Assembly: GCF_013072695.1 (NCBI RefSeq)
Contig: NZ_LXUK01000008.1
Coordinates: forward strand, 186,001 to 250,000
Direction: 5' to 3'
From: Acinetobacter sp. Ac_5812
Lineage (GTDB): Bacteria; Pseudomonadota; Gammaproteobacteria; Pseudomonadales; Moraxellaceae
Length of the DNA stretch: 64,000 bases
The notes beneath the pieces were generated by a model. It was not told the origin of the DNA. It did no database searches and worked only from the letters and a program-made list of their open reading frames with translations. The position numbers and the translations under genes were made by a program. Below, in pieces: positions 56,945 to 64,000 of the stretch (position 1 is its first letter; each line of letters starts with the position of its first letter).

Positions 56945-57331
56945 TCCAACTTAATAGGGGAAATATATCACTCAAAAATAAAATGAATTTCAAATTCGAT
57001 TCAATATTAATTTATAAATGATTAAATAATCAATATAAGATTACCCCACTTAATCATATATCAAGCACTAAATCACATTTTATTTACAATAAACCCAAAA
57101 AAAAGCAGCCGTGTTATATAAAAACATATTTTATAAAAGTGAATAGCTGGCTAGCAGCAATACGATTTATATTAATTTACTCTTAATTTTATCTAAAAAA
57201 TTCTAATTTTATTGGGCTTATCAAGGTTCAAATACACCAATCTTTCCGATGCAGCGTATTTGAATCTTATTATATGAATTTACGATATAATCAAACAAAA
57301 ATAGACATAATCGTCTTTATAATCATTCATA
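56945..57331. promoter_or_regulatory. AT-rich upstream region of the H-NS-like gene
   Basis: This 387-bp spacer is extremely AT-rich, a typical setting for H-NS autoregulation. The promoter closest to the gene is TTGAAA (56988-56993) and TGATAT (56965-56970) with a 17-bp spacer on the minus strand. No other gene is visible. Confidence 0.55.
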
Positions 57332-57775
57332 TTATATTAAAGCATGCCCTACGCTTTGCTCTAACTGAATTATTTTCTGTCTAATCTCATCAGGAATATT
57401 TAATTTCTTTGAGCTAGCCTTATCCACACAGACCATAACTGCCTCACCTGTCGCTACGGTTTGCTGTTGTGTTTCACTCCACAACACATAATGCATACGA
57501 AAAGCGCTATTTCTTAACTCTTCGATACGCGCACCAATATGTAGCACGTCAGGGTAAAATACTGGACTTAAATATTTACATTGGCTTGATGCAACGACTG
57601 TCAATATATCCTGATCAAAGATATTCAACGCCATTAAATAAGCAATGCGTGCACTCTCGATATAACGATAATACTGCACATTATTTACATGACCAAAAGC
57701 ATCCATATCTCCCCAAGCAACCGTTTGCTTAAGTACAATCGGATAGACAGACAGTTCCTTCATATTTTTACTCAT
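57332..57775 (-). CDS. Acyl-CoA thioesterase, 4HBT/YbgC type
   Basis: This 147-residue hotdog protein has the 4-hydroxybenzoyl-CoA thioesterase signature: VAWGDMDAFGHVNNVQYYRY with the catalytic aspartate (GDMD), followed by ESARIAYL. It hydrolyses an unknown acyl-CoA. The ATG overlaps the hemY stop by four bases (ATGA), so it is translationally coupled and last in the hem operon. M5 (57763) is an alternative start. Confidence 0.88.
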   Translation of the reverse strand: MSKNMKELSVYPIVLKQTVAWGDMDAFGHVNNVQYYRYIESARIAYLMALNIFDQDILTVVASSQCKYLSPVFYPDVLHIGARIEELRNSAFRMHYVLWSETQQQTVATGEAVMVCVDKASSKKLNIPDEIRQKIIQLEQSVGHALI

Positions 57776-58965
57776 ATCTTAAAATTAAGAAAATTCACAT
57801 CATTTTCAAATATTAAATTTAACTGCCTGATTAAATCAGGATTATCACCCAAAGTTGATTTAATCCTTAAATAGCTCATTAAAATATTATCTGGATATAA
57901 AGTTAATAATTGCTCTGCTTCTGCCTGTCGTTGTGTTGCCACATAAATATGCCATTTTGCAAAGCTAAGCATCGGCACACTGGTGTAACGCTGTTCAAGC
58001 TGCATAATGCGCTGCTCAACATAGGCATAATCTGGAATCTGCTTCAATAATTGTTGTTGGAACCACAGATAAAACACTTCTGGATCAAACTGGTCTTGTA
58101 ATAAATGCAAAGCCAGATCTTCATGCTGCAAACTCATTTCTGGCATACGTGCCAATAATTTCAACCAGAGTACTTTACTACTGTACGGACGAGTTTGAAT
58201 TTCATCCTGTAAAACCAGATAACGTTGTTGCAATGCAGCAAGATCATCCACAGAAGCCTGATCAAATCGTATAAGCAACTGCTGTAACCATAAGTCACGA
58301 TGTTCTGCATCTAACAAACCATATTGGGTTGTTTGCAAGAATAACCACGGTTCTTGTAAAGCAAGCTTCCCCCATAACGCAGTAATACGTTGCTGATAAG
58401 CGGTTTCAATCTCAGTCAACCAAGGAGAAAGCTGATGTTGAGCAAGAAACTCTAGATGGGTCAGCGCTTTCTGTGTTTCTTGCCGCTCAAGATAAATATC
58501 TATGCGTTGTAATTCAGCCAGCTCAAATGCCATCGGTGCAGATTTTTCCAAACTATGCAAGGCAGTTTCATAATCGCCATTCTTATAATCAAATTGCGCA
58601 TCAATAATATGATTGAGCAATCCTGACTGAGTATAAACACGCTCAATAAAGACTTGCTGATCTTTCGCCGCTTCCAACAGCCAGACAATGCCAAGCTGCT
58701 CATAAGGATGCAAATCTTTAAAATGAAGGATTGTTTCTTTTTTTCGCTGCTCGCGGGCAAGATAACGTTTACCAAATAACCAAGTCAATTGTGCCAATAA
58801 ACTGATCAGAATAAATAGTCCAATGAGCCCTAAAACACCCGTTTGAAATTGCCAATCTCGCCAATAGATATAGACATAGCCATTTCCATAGCCATAACTC
58901 AATACAGAAAACAGTGCGAATAGCACCAAACTTGCAAGTACATAAATCAACAGTAAACGTTTCAT
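57772..58965 (-). CDS. hemY: HemY-like TPR membrane protein
   Basis: This 397-residue protein has two N-terminal membrane helices (about 5-25 and 42-62) and then a long array of tetratricopeptide-type helices, with the YGNGYVYIYWRDW motif between them. It belongs to the HemY family found next to hemX in gammaproteobacteria, whose role in heme metabolism is not defined. It is distinct from the protoporphyrinogen oxidase also called HemY. It follows hemX by 6 bp and overlaps the thioesterase start. Confidence 0.88.
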   Translation of the reverse strand: MKRLLLIYVLASLVLFALFSVLSYGYGNGYVYIYWRDWQFQTGVLGLIGLFILISLLAQLTWLFGKRYLAREQRKKETILHFKDLHPYEQLGIVWLLEAAKDQQVFIERVYTQSGLLNHIIDAQFDYKNGDYETALHSLEKSAPMAFELAELQRIDIYLERQETQKALTHLEFLAQHQLSPWLTEIETAYQQRITALWGKLALQEPWLFLQTTQYGLLDAEHRDLWLQQLLIRFDQASVDDLAALQQRYLVLQDEIQTRPYSSKVLWLKLLARMPEMSLQHEDLALHLLQDQFDPEVFYLWFQQQLLKQIPDYAYVEQRIMQLEQRYTSVPMLSFAKWHIYVATQRQAEAEQLLTLYPDNILMSYLRIKSTLGDNPDLIRQLNLIFENDVNFLNFKI

Positions 58966-58971
58966 AATGCC

Positions 58972-59799
58972 TTATCCCAACAAACCCAGTGTGGTTAATT
59001 TTGGTGTTGGTACTACAGGTAGATTTGAAATTTTCTCTAAGCGCAATTTCATTTGTTGACTATTTTGATCTGGCAATTCAGCAAGTAATTGCATCACTTC
59101 CAGAGTAGATTTTCGATATTCTGCTCGTTGCCCTTGTTTTAAGGCTTGAGAAGCGAGTAACAAACGTAATTGTGCTTCTTTCAAGGTAATATTACGATTC
59201 ATCAAGTCAGGTGAGTTGCGCTGTACTTTTTCTAATTTGAACCACTGCCACCACGATGCCGTTTCATTTTTTGTCATAGACAATTTCGGATTTCGGATGT
59301 CTTGTTGAATCTTTTGATCTAGTTGCTGCAATAGATTATCAAGTTGCTGTTGTTGTTGTGTCTGACTCAATACATATTGTTGAATCGCTTGTTTATCCTG
59401 CTCAATCGACTTAACCAAGCTATGTTGTAACGCAGGAGATACTGCATATTGCACAACATGCTGTTGCACTTGATTAAGCTGATCCAGCGCATAAATAAAC
59501 TGCTGTTGATCCAATGCAAATTGAACCAATTGCATGTGCTGCTTAATCAAAATAACTGGCGCAATCCCCGTCACCGTAGTCGGGATGGAGACGCTATCCG
59601 TAGGCTCTACCGAGCTGGTATTTTGTAACTGGCGTTGGACTGCAACAAATTGATCATTCAATAAAGCATAACGCTGCTCGGTCTGATCTAATTGCTGTTG
59701 TAACTGCGGTACAGTTTGAGAATATTGCGCAACATCGTAACTGAGTTTAGCTAACCACAATAAACTCAATCCTAATATTAGATAACCAATTTTTCTCAT
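58972..59799 (-). CDS. hemX: HemX-like protein (uroporphyrinogen-III C-methyltransferase-like)
   Basis: This 275-residue protein has an N-terminal membrane helix (about 3-20) followed by a long glutamine-rich periplasmic coiled coil (QLQQQLDQTEQRYALL and similar). The HemX family typically sits after hemD. Despite historical annotation as a methyltransferase, no methyltransferase motif is visible here. ATG 59799 overlaps the hemD stop by four bases (ATGA). Confidence 0.85.
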   Translation of the reverse strand: MRKIGYLILGLSLLWLAKLSYDVAQYSQTVPQLQQQLDQTEQRYALLNDQFVAVQRQLQNTSSVEPTDSVSIPTTVTGIAPVILIKQHMQLVQFALDQQQFIYALDQLNQVQQHVVQYAVSPALQHSLVKSIEQDKQAIQQYVLSQTQQQQQLDNLLQQLDQKIQQDIRNPKLSMTKNETASWWQWFKLEKVQRNSPDLMNRNITLKEAQLRLLLASQALKQGQRAEYRKSTLEVMQLLAELPDQNSQQMKLRLEKISNLPVVPTPKLTTLGLLG

Positions 59800-60572
59800 A
59801 CATGTCCTTGCCAATCACTCATGCGTTGAATGATCTCTGATGCAGATAAATTTTCAAGCTGAATAATGTTAAATCCTTGAGCAGTCTGGTCCCGCACCTG
59901 TATCAGAATCTGAGCCAGACGTGAGCCTAAAACCAAATAAACCCACTCTGCCGTACATGCATGCTGACCACATAGCTGCTGCCAATAGTTCCAGCTTGCT
60001 TCACTACTAATCAACACCGCAACAGGCTGATTTAAACTTATTTTTTTTACAATTTCAGGAAATTTGGAAAAACTTTGTTCTGGGCATTGGCGGCGATAGA
60101 GCACAAAATTTAGAATCTCAACACCTTGTTGCTGCAATTGCTGCATCATAAACTGTCGCCCTCCCAAACCACGCCAGAATGCAATTTTTTTTAAATGCAT
60201 CTGCTGTTTTAGGATGGGAAGCTCCAGCATTCCCTCTGAAGTTTCCACCTCAGGAACAACACTTGCTATTTTAAATTGAGCTAAAGCCTTTGCCGTAGCT
60301 TGCCCCACTGCGACCCATTGAATATGTTTAAGCTGATCAAGTTGTAATCCCGCTTGCTGCAAATAACGCACTCCAATATCAACAGCAGTCGGACTAACCA
60401 CCACAATCACTTGAGTCTCCGCCAAGGCTAAGTAAAGTTGTTGCAAAACTTCAGAAAAAGGCTCTGCAACCAACTCAAGTAAAGGCAGCGCTTCGACCTG
60501 ATAACCAACTTCTCTCAGAGCTTGAGTTAAAACAGAAGCACGGTCATCAGGACGTGTATTAATAAACAGCAT
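59796..60572 (-). CDS. hemD: Uroporphyrinogen-III synthase
   Basis: HemD closes the linear tetrapyrrole from HemC into uroporphyrinogen III. It has 258 residues in two similar lobes; the N-terminal LFINTRPDDRASVLTQALR and the central VSPTAVDIGVRYL are typical of this poorly conserved family. The start overlaps the hemC stop by one base, and the end overlaps hemX by four. Confidence 0.92.
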   Translation of the reverse strand: MLFINTRPDDRASVLTQALREVGYQVEALPLLELVAEPFSEVLQQLYLALAETQVIVVVSPTAVDIGVRYLQQAGLQLDQLKHIQWVAVGQATAKALAQFKIASVVPEVETSEGMLELPILKQQMHLKKIAFWRGLGGRQFMMQQLQQQGVEILNFVLYRRQCPEQSFSKFPEIVKKISLNQPVAVLISSEASWNYWQQLCGQHACTAEWVYLVLGSRLAQILIQVRDQTAQGFNIIQLENLSASEIIQRMSDWQGHV

Positions 60573-61489
60573 TAATACAACGCTTTAAGCAATTCACCCG
60601 CACCTTGCGCTAGCAATCGCTGAGCGAGCTGTTCACCCAATTGCTCAGCATCTACTGTTGCACCAACCAATTGCTCTTTCAACAAAGTCTTGCCATCCAC
60701 ACTACCAACACGCCCTTCTATTTGCAGTTGATCATTGGCCAAGATCGCATAACCAGCAATCGGCACTTGGCAACCCCCTTCCAGATAGGCATTAAAGGCA
60801 CGTTCTGCACGTACACAAATCGAGGTTTCTTCATGCTGTAAGGGTTGGATCAATTTTAATAATTGCACATCATCCGTACGACATTCTAAACCCAGTGCAC
60901 CTTGCCCCACCGCGGGCAAACTTACAACAGGGGTTAAGCAATGGCGAATTCGATCCGCTAGGCCTAAACGTTTTAAGCCGGCACTGGCCAAGATAATCGC
61001 ATCATATAAACCATCATCCAGCTTGGATAAACGTGTCCCTACATTTCCACGTAAATCGATAATCTCTAAATCAGGGCGTAGCTGTAAAATTTGACACTTA
61101 CGGCGTAGGCTCGATGTGCCTACTTTTGCACCTTGTGGCAACTCATCAAAATGTGAGTATTGGTTTGAGACAAACGCATCTAGAGGATCTTCACGCTCAC
61201 AGATCACAGCCAAGCTTAAACCTTCAGGTAAATGCATCGGCACATCTTTCATTGAATGTACAGCCAAATCCGCACGACCATCCAGCAATGCTGCTTCCAG
61301 CTCTTTTACGAATAAGCCTTTACCACCAATTTTGGCTAATGGTGTATCTAAAATCTTGTCGCCTTGGGTGACAAACTTAACCAATTCAACCGTTAAATCC
61401 GGATAAAGCGCATTTAAACGAGAACGAATATGTTCCGCCTGCCAAAGTGCAAGAGGGCTTTGTCGAGTCGCAATTTTTAAGGTTTTCAT
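60572..61489 (-). CDS. hemC: Porphobilinogen deaminase (hydroxymethylbilane synthase)
   Basis: HemC polymerises four porphobilinogen units onto a dipyrromethane cofactor. It has 305 residues. Motifs: [14 protein letters not shown], the aspartate region VHSMKDVPM, the arginine-rich [11 protein letters not shown] and the cofactor cysteine in [13 protein letters not shown]. It is the first gene of hemC-hemD-hemX-hemY-thioesterase, a heme biosynthesis operon downstream of algR. Confidence 0.97.
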   Translation of the reverse strand: MKTLKIATRQSPLALWQAEHIRSRLNALYPDLTVELVKFVTQGDKILDTPLAKIGGKGLFVKELEAALLDGRADLAVHSMKDVPMHLPEGLSLAVICEREDPLDAFVSNQYSHFDELPQGAKVGTSSLRRKCQILQLRPDLEIIDLRGNVGTRLSKLDDGLYDAIILASAGLKRLGLADRIRHCLTPVVSLPAVGQGALGLECRTDDVQLLKLIQPLQHEETSICVRAERAFNAYLEGGCQVPIAGYAILANDQLQIEGRVGSVDGKTLLKEQLVGATVDAEQLGEQLAQRLLAQGAGELLKALY

Positions 61490-61600
61490 AAATTCAAGTT
61501 AAGTATTGATCAAAGCAATTGCTCCAAACTTAACTTGATCACCTGAAATTGCAAGTAAAAATTCATAAAGTGATCAATCATTCAGCTAAAAAGCTGGGTT

Positions 61601-62341
61601 TTATAATTGATGCATACACTCTCTTAAACTCGGTAAGTGACGGCGACTGACGGATAAACGTTCCTCCAGTTCACGCAAACGTACCTGATATTGCCCTGCT
61701 GCTACTAATTCCAGCCCTTCAAGATAGTCGAGCGAGACCAAAGCATTACGATGAATGCGGATAAAACGGTCTGCAAATTCTAATTCCAAGTCTTTCAGTG
61801 TTTCATCAATCAGCACACTGCCATTTTTATGGCGAACAGTGACATATTTCTGATCTGCTAAAAAATAATAAACATTTTCCAATGGAATCAGTTCTACCCC
61901 GCGATAGGTTTTCGCAGCAATTTGATGGCGTTGTGTTTTGGTATCGTACATATCGTCTTGTTGTTTTAAACCAGTCATTTGTGCTTGTGTAAGGTGAGTT
62001 AAATGATTAAACACCTGTTGTAAATCTTGTTGTGCAACAGGTTTAAGTAAATATCCTTGTGCTTGAAATTTAAATGCTTCCAATGCATGTTGATCATATG
62101 CCGTACAAAAAATAATCGCAGGTCTAGGATTGAGCTGACTGAGTTGTTCAGCACATTCCAAACCATTCATTCCTGGCATTTGAATATCTAATAAAACGAC
62201 ATCTGGTGAGTCGTTTTCAATATGATTTAACACATCCTGACCATGATGCGCCGTCGCAATGACTTCGTGTCCCATCTGGGTCACTAAACGTGACAAACGC
62301 TCTACTGCGAGAGGCTCATCATCAGCAATCAGAACTCTCAT
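61601..62341 (-). CDS. algR: LytTR response regulator, AlgR-like
   Basis: This 246-residue regulator has an N-terminal receiver domain (VLIADDEPLAVERL; phospho-acceptor Asp in VVLLDIQMPGMNG near residue 54; conserved Lys in YLLKPV). The C-terminal LytTR DNA-binding domain carries RFIRIHRNALVSLDYLEGL. ATG 62341 follows AAGGAGGAGAGG, a very strong site; the frame extends 11 codons upstream. It pairs with the sensor gene immediately upstream and precedes hemC, as algR does in Pseudomonas. Confidence 0.92.
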   Translation of the reverse strand: MRVLIADDEPLAVERLSRLVTQMGHEVIATAHHGQDVLNHIENDSPDVVLLDIQMPGMNGLECAEQLSQLNPRPAIIFCTAYDQHALEAFKFQAQGYLLKPVAQQDLQQVFNHLTHLTQAQMTGLKQQDDMYDTKTQRHQIAAKTYRGVELIPLENVYYFLADQKYVTVRHKNGSVLIDETLKDLELEFADRFIRIHRNALVSLDYLEGLELVAAGQYQVRLRELEERLSVSRRHLPSLRECMHQL

Positions 62342-62398
62342 CCTCTCCTCCTTGTCACCGTTAACTTCATCCATATTTTTTATGGTTAACTTGACTTA

Positions 62399-63541
62399 TT
62401 ATTTTACTCGATAGTGGTAGCTCACCACCGTCGTATATAACGACGTTCCCCCATAAATCTGAAACTTAACCGTTTGCCCATAATAAGCTTTCAAGCGCTG
62501 CTTCACATTGTCTATCGCAATACCATTTCCCTTTCTCGATTTTATTGTATCGTGAGAATAAGGGTTAGTAATGACTATACTGACTTGATTTTGCAATATT
62601 TCAACCAATACGCTAACAGTCGAAGGTTGCAAAACTTTTTCCACCCCATGAAAAATACTATTCTCAAGCAAAGGTTGCAACGTTAATAACGGAATCGTCA
62701 CTCGTTTTAATTCAATGGGTGTCGCCTGTATGTTCCATTCTACATTCAAACGGGCACCTAAACGCATCTTTTCTATACTTAAATATTGCTGACATAAGTC
62801 AATTTCCTCAGCCAAGCTCACCAATTTCAGTTCTTGAAAACTTGCTCTGAATAAACGCGACAAATTAATCAACATATTTTCAGCTTTTTCAGGATCAATC
62901 GCAATTAAGCTCACCACACTATTCATACTATTAAATAAGAAATGAGGGTGTATCCGTGCCTGCATCGCCTGAATTCGCGCATTCAGTTCACTATATTGCT
63001 GATTCATCCATTGCTCACGCATATACAAGTAACGCAAACAGAAAGCGCCCAACAAAACCCCATAGCTTAAATGCAAACTACTCCCATGAAATAAGATCTC
63101 CTCTGAAAATGAAGCTGAACGTGCAGCCCAATATTGAATAATATTGATCGCACAGGTGGTCAACAGTACAATCAGTTGCAACAGTACAAAGCCCATTATC
63201 AAGGCGACTTTCTGACTAAACTTAGCAAAAAAATCCTTAAAATAATCAACTAGTGTTGCGAAAGACAAAATCACCCAATTAATAAAAACCATATATTGCA
63301 GTACACGGAAGCCCTCTAAGGCTTGCCATGAGCGTGCTTCAGCCAAAGCCAACACCATCGCCAAGACATTACTTGCAACAATTAATTCCAATAAGTATTG
63401 CCATTGCCCAATTTTCGTAAAAAAATAGGAGCCTGATGGATTCCCCTGACGAGTTTGCGATAACTTCTTACGTCGAGTTTCGGCAACTGCGTTTGGATTT
63501 GCTATACTCTTTTTTATTTTGCTGAGCCGCCATGACCACAT
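62399..63541 (-). CDS. algZ: LytS/AlgZ-type sensor histidine kinase
   Basis: This 380-residue membrane kinase of the His_kinase type (LytS/AlgZ group) has several N-terminal membrane helices (about residues 50-180). The phospho-acceptor region is [13 protein letters not shown], and there is an ATPase domain with [12 protein letters not shown] and a glycine box GNGIAIDN. It partners with the LytTR regulator downstream. ATG 63541 follows AGAGGATTGAGAAG and is the best start; it makes the 5' end overlap argH by 10 bp. A longer frame (to 63613) is less likely. Confidence 0.85.
   Translation of the reverse strand: MWSWRLSKIKKSIANPNAVAETRRKKLSQTRQGNPSGSYFFTKIGQWQYLLELIVASNVLAMVLALAEARSWQALEGFRVLQYMVFINWVILSFATLVDYFKDFFAKFSQKVALIMGFVLLQLIVLLTTCAINIIQYWAARSASFSEEILFHGSSLHLSYGVLLGAFCLRYLYMREQWMNQQYSELNARIQAMQARIHPHFLFNSMNSVVSLIAIDPEKAENMLINLSRLFRASFQELKLVSLAEEIDLCQQYLSIEKMRLGARLNVEWNIQATPIELKRVTIPLLTLQPLLENSIFHGVEKVLQPSTVSVLVEILQNQVSIVITNPYSHDTIKSRKGNGIAIDNVKQRLKAYYGQTVKFQIYGGTSLYTTVVSYHYRVK
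63500..63508 (+). promoter_or_regulatory. Extended -10 promoter of argH
   Basis: TGCTATACT (63500-63508) is a good extended -10 element; no convincing -35 is seen. It would start transcription near 63515, a short leader before argH. The element lies inside the opposite-strand algZ coding region. Confidence 0.6.
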
Positions 63542-64000
63542 CTTCTCAATCCTCTTCTTCAGCCAGCCCGAATCAAACCTCTGGAATGTGGGGCGGTCGC
63601 TTCTCTGAAGCAACAGATGCTTTTGTTGCAGAATTTACCGCATCTGTGCAATTTGACCAACGTTTTTATAAACAAGATATTGCAGGTTCAATTGCGCATG
63701 CCACCATGCTTGCCAAAGTTGGTGTCCTGACTGAAGCTGAACGCGATGACATTATTCAAGGTTTAAGCACCATTCAAGCTGAAATTGAGGCAGGCAACTT
63801 TGAATGGCGCATTGATTTAGAAGACGTACATATGAACATTGAGTCTCGTTTGACTCAACGTATCGGCATTACAGGTAAAAAATTACATACTGGCCGTAGC
63901 CGTAATGATCAAGTTGCAACTGACATCCGTTTATATTTGCGTGATGAAATTGACGACATCTTAGGTTTATTACTGCGCCTACAAAAAGGCTTACTGGGTT
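63532..64000 (+). CDS. argH: Argininosuccinate lyase (3' end outside window)
   Basis: ArgH splits argininosuccinate into arginine and fumarate. The frame is open from ATG 63532 to the window end (156 codons of about 460-480). Motifs include [17 protein letters not shown] near the start, then [15 protein letters not shown] and [20 protein letters not shown], which holds the substrate-binding HTGRSRNDQ. Residues 2-18 are a low-complexity Ser/Gln stretch before the conserved core. It is divergent from algZ. Confidence 0.97.
   Translation, partial: MTTSSQSSSSASPNQTSGMWGGRFSEATDAFVAEFTASVQFDQRFYKQDIAGSIAHATMLAKVGVLTEAERDDIIQGLSTIQAEIEAGNFEWRIDLEDVHMNIESRLTQRIGITGKKLHTGRSRNDQVATDIRLYLRDEIDDILGLLLRLQKGLLG

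Overview
The window looks like an ordinary chromosomal segment of an Acinetobacter-type gammaproteobacterium (Moraxellaceae). The reasons are the low-GC, AT-rich spacers, a 717-residue FadB, a 1397-residue RpoC that starts with TTG, the LpxO, OmpW and FadBA content, and type II secretion genes split into a small gspN-C-D cluster. The species is not decided from sequence alone. I see no prophage, insertion sequence, integron, CRISPR array or rRNA gene. The window opens inside recN and closes inside argH.

Layout, 1-22 kb: recN (partial), yqgE and ruvX; a FUSC/DUF1656/HlyD efflux operon divergent from an IclR regulator; uvrC, a TesB-like thioesterase and pgsA; a PH-domain membrane protein and the lipid A hydroxylase LpxO; the fatty-acid beta-oxidation operon fadBA; a soluble PH-domain protein; a small exported protein with a TonB-box-like N-terminus; a tandem pair of paralogous lipoproteins; and an ABC exporter with a membrane-anchored partner.

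22-35 kb: a FrnE-like DsbA-family protein; an unrecognised 473-residue protein behind a 590-bp spacer that holds a CRP/Vfr-type site; two paralogous putative outer-membrane barrel proteins; htpG with a heat-shock-type promoter; an LprI-like protein; ompW with a duplicated promoter element; an Na+/H+ antiporter; an epoxide-hydrolase-like enzyme; a DUF4442 protein; and two glycine-zipper lipoproteins. The three-gene block at 23.5-27.3 kb is the part of the window I understand least.

35-49.5 kb, read leftward: the information-processing block tRNA-Thr, Tyr, Gly, Thr, tuf, tRNA-Trp, secE, nusG, rplK, rplA, rplJ, rplL, rpoB, rpoC. Its order matches the classic gammaproteobacterial arrangement. Its spacers are unusually structured: palindromic repeat elements of the dispersed type lie between rplA and rplJ and between rpoB and rpoC, and at least three hairpins lie between rplL and rpoB.

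49.5-64 kb: trpE, gph, then gspN-gspC-gspD-FHA (type II secretion plus a tail-anchored FHA protein), an H-NS-family gene, the heme operon hemC-hemD-hemX-hemY with a coupled thioesterase, an AlgZ/AlgR-type LytTR two-component pair, and argH divergent from and overlapping the sensor gene. The argH/algZ/algR/hemC/hemD order is the one known from Pseudomonas aeruginosa.

The strongest leads are regulatory DNA (a class-II-like CRP site, the ompW repeat, the rpl-rpo spacers, the argH/algZ overlap) and a few unrecognised envelope proteins. I did not find a convincing new defence or mobile system.
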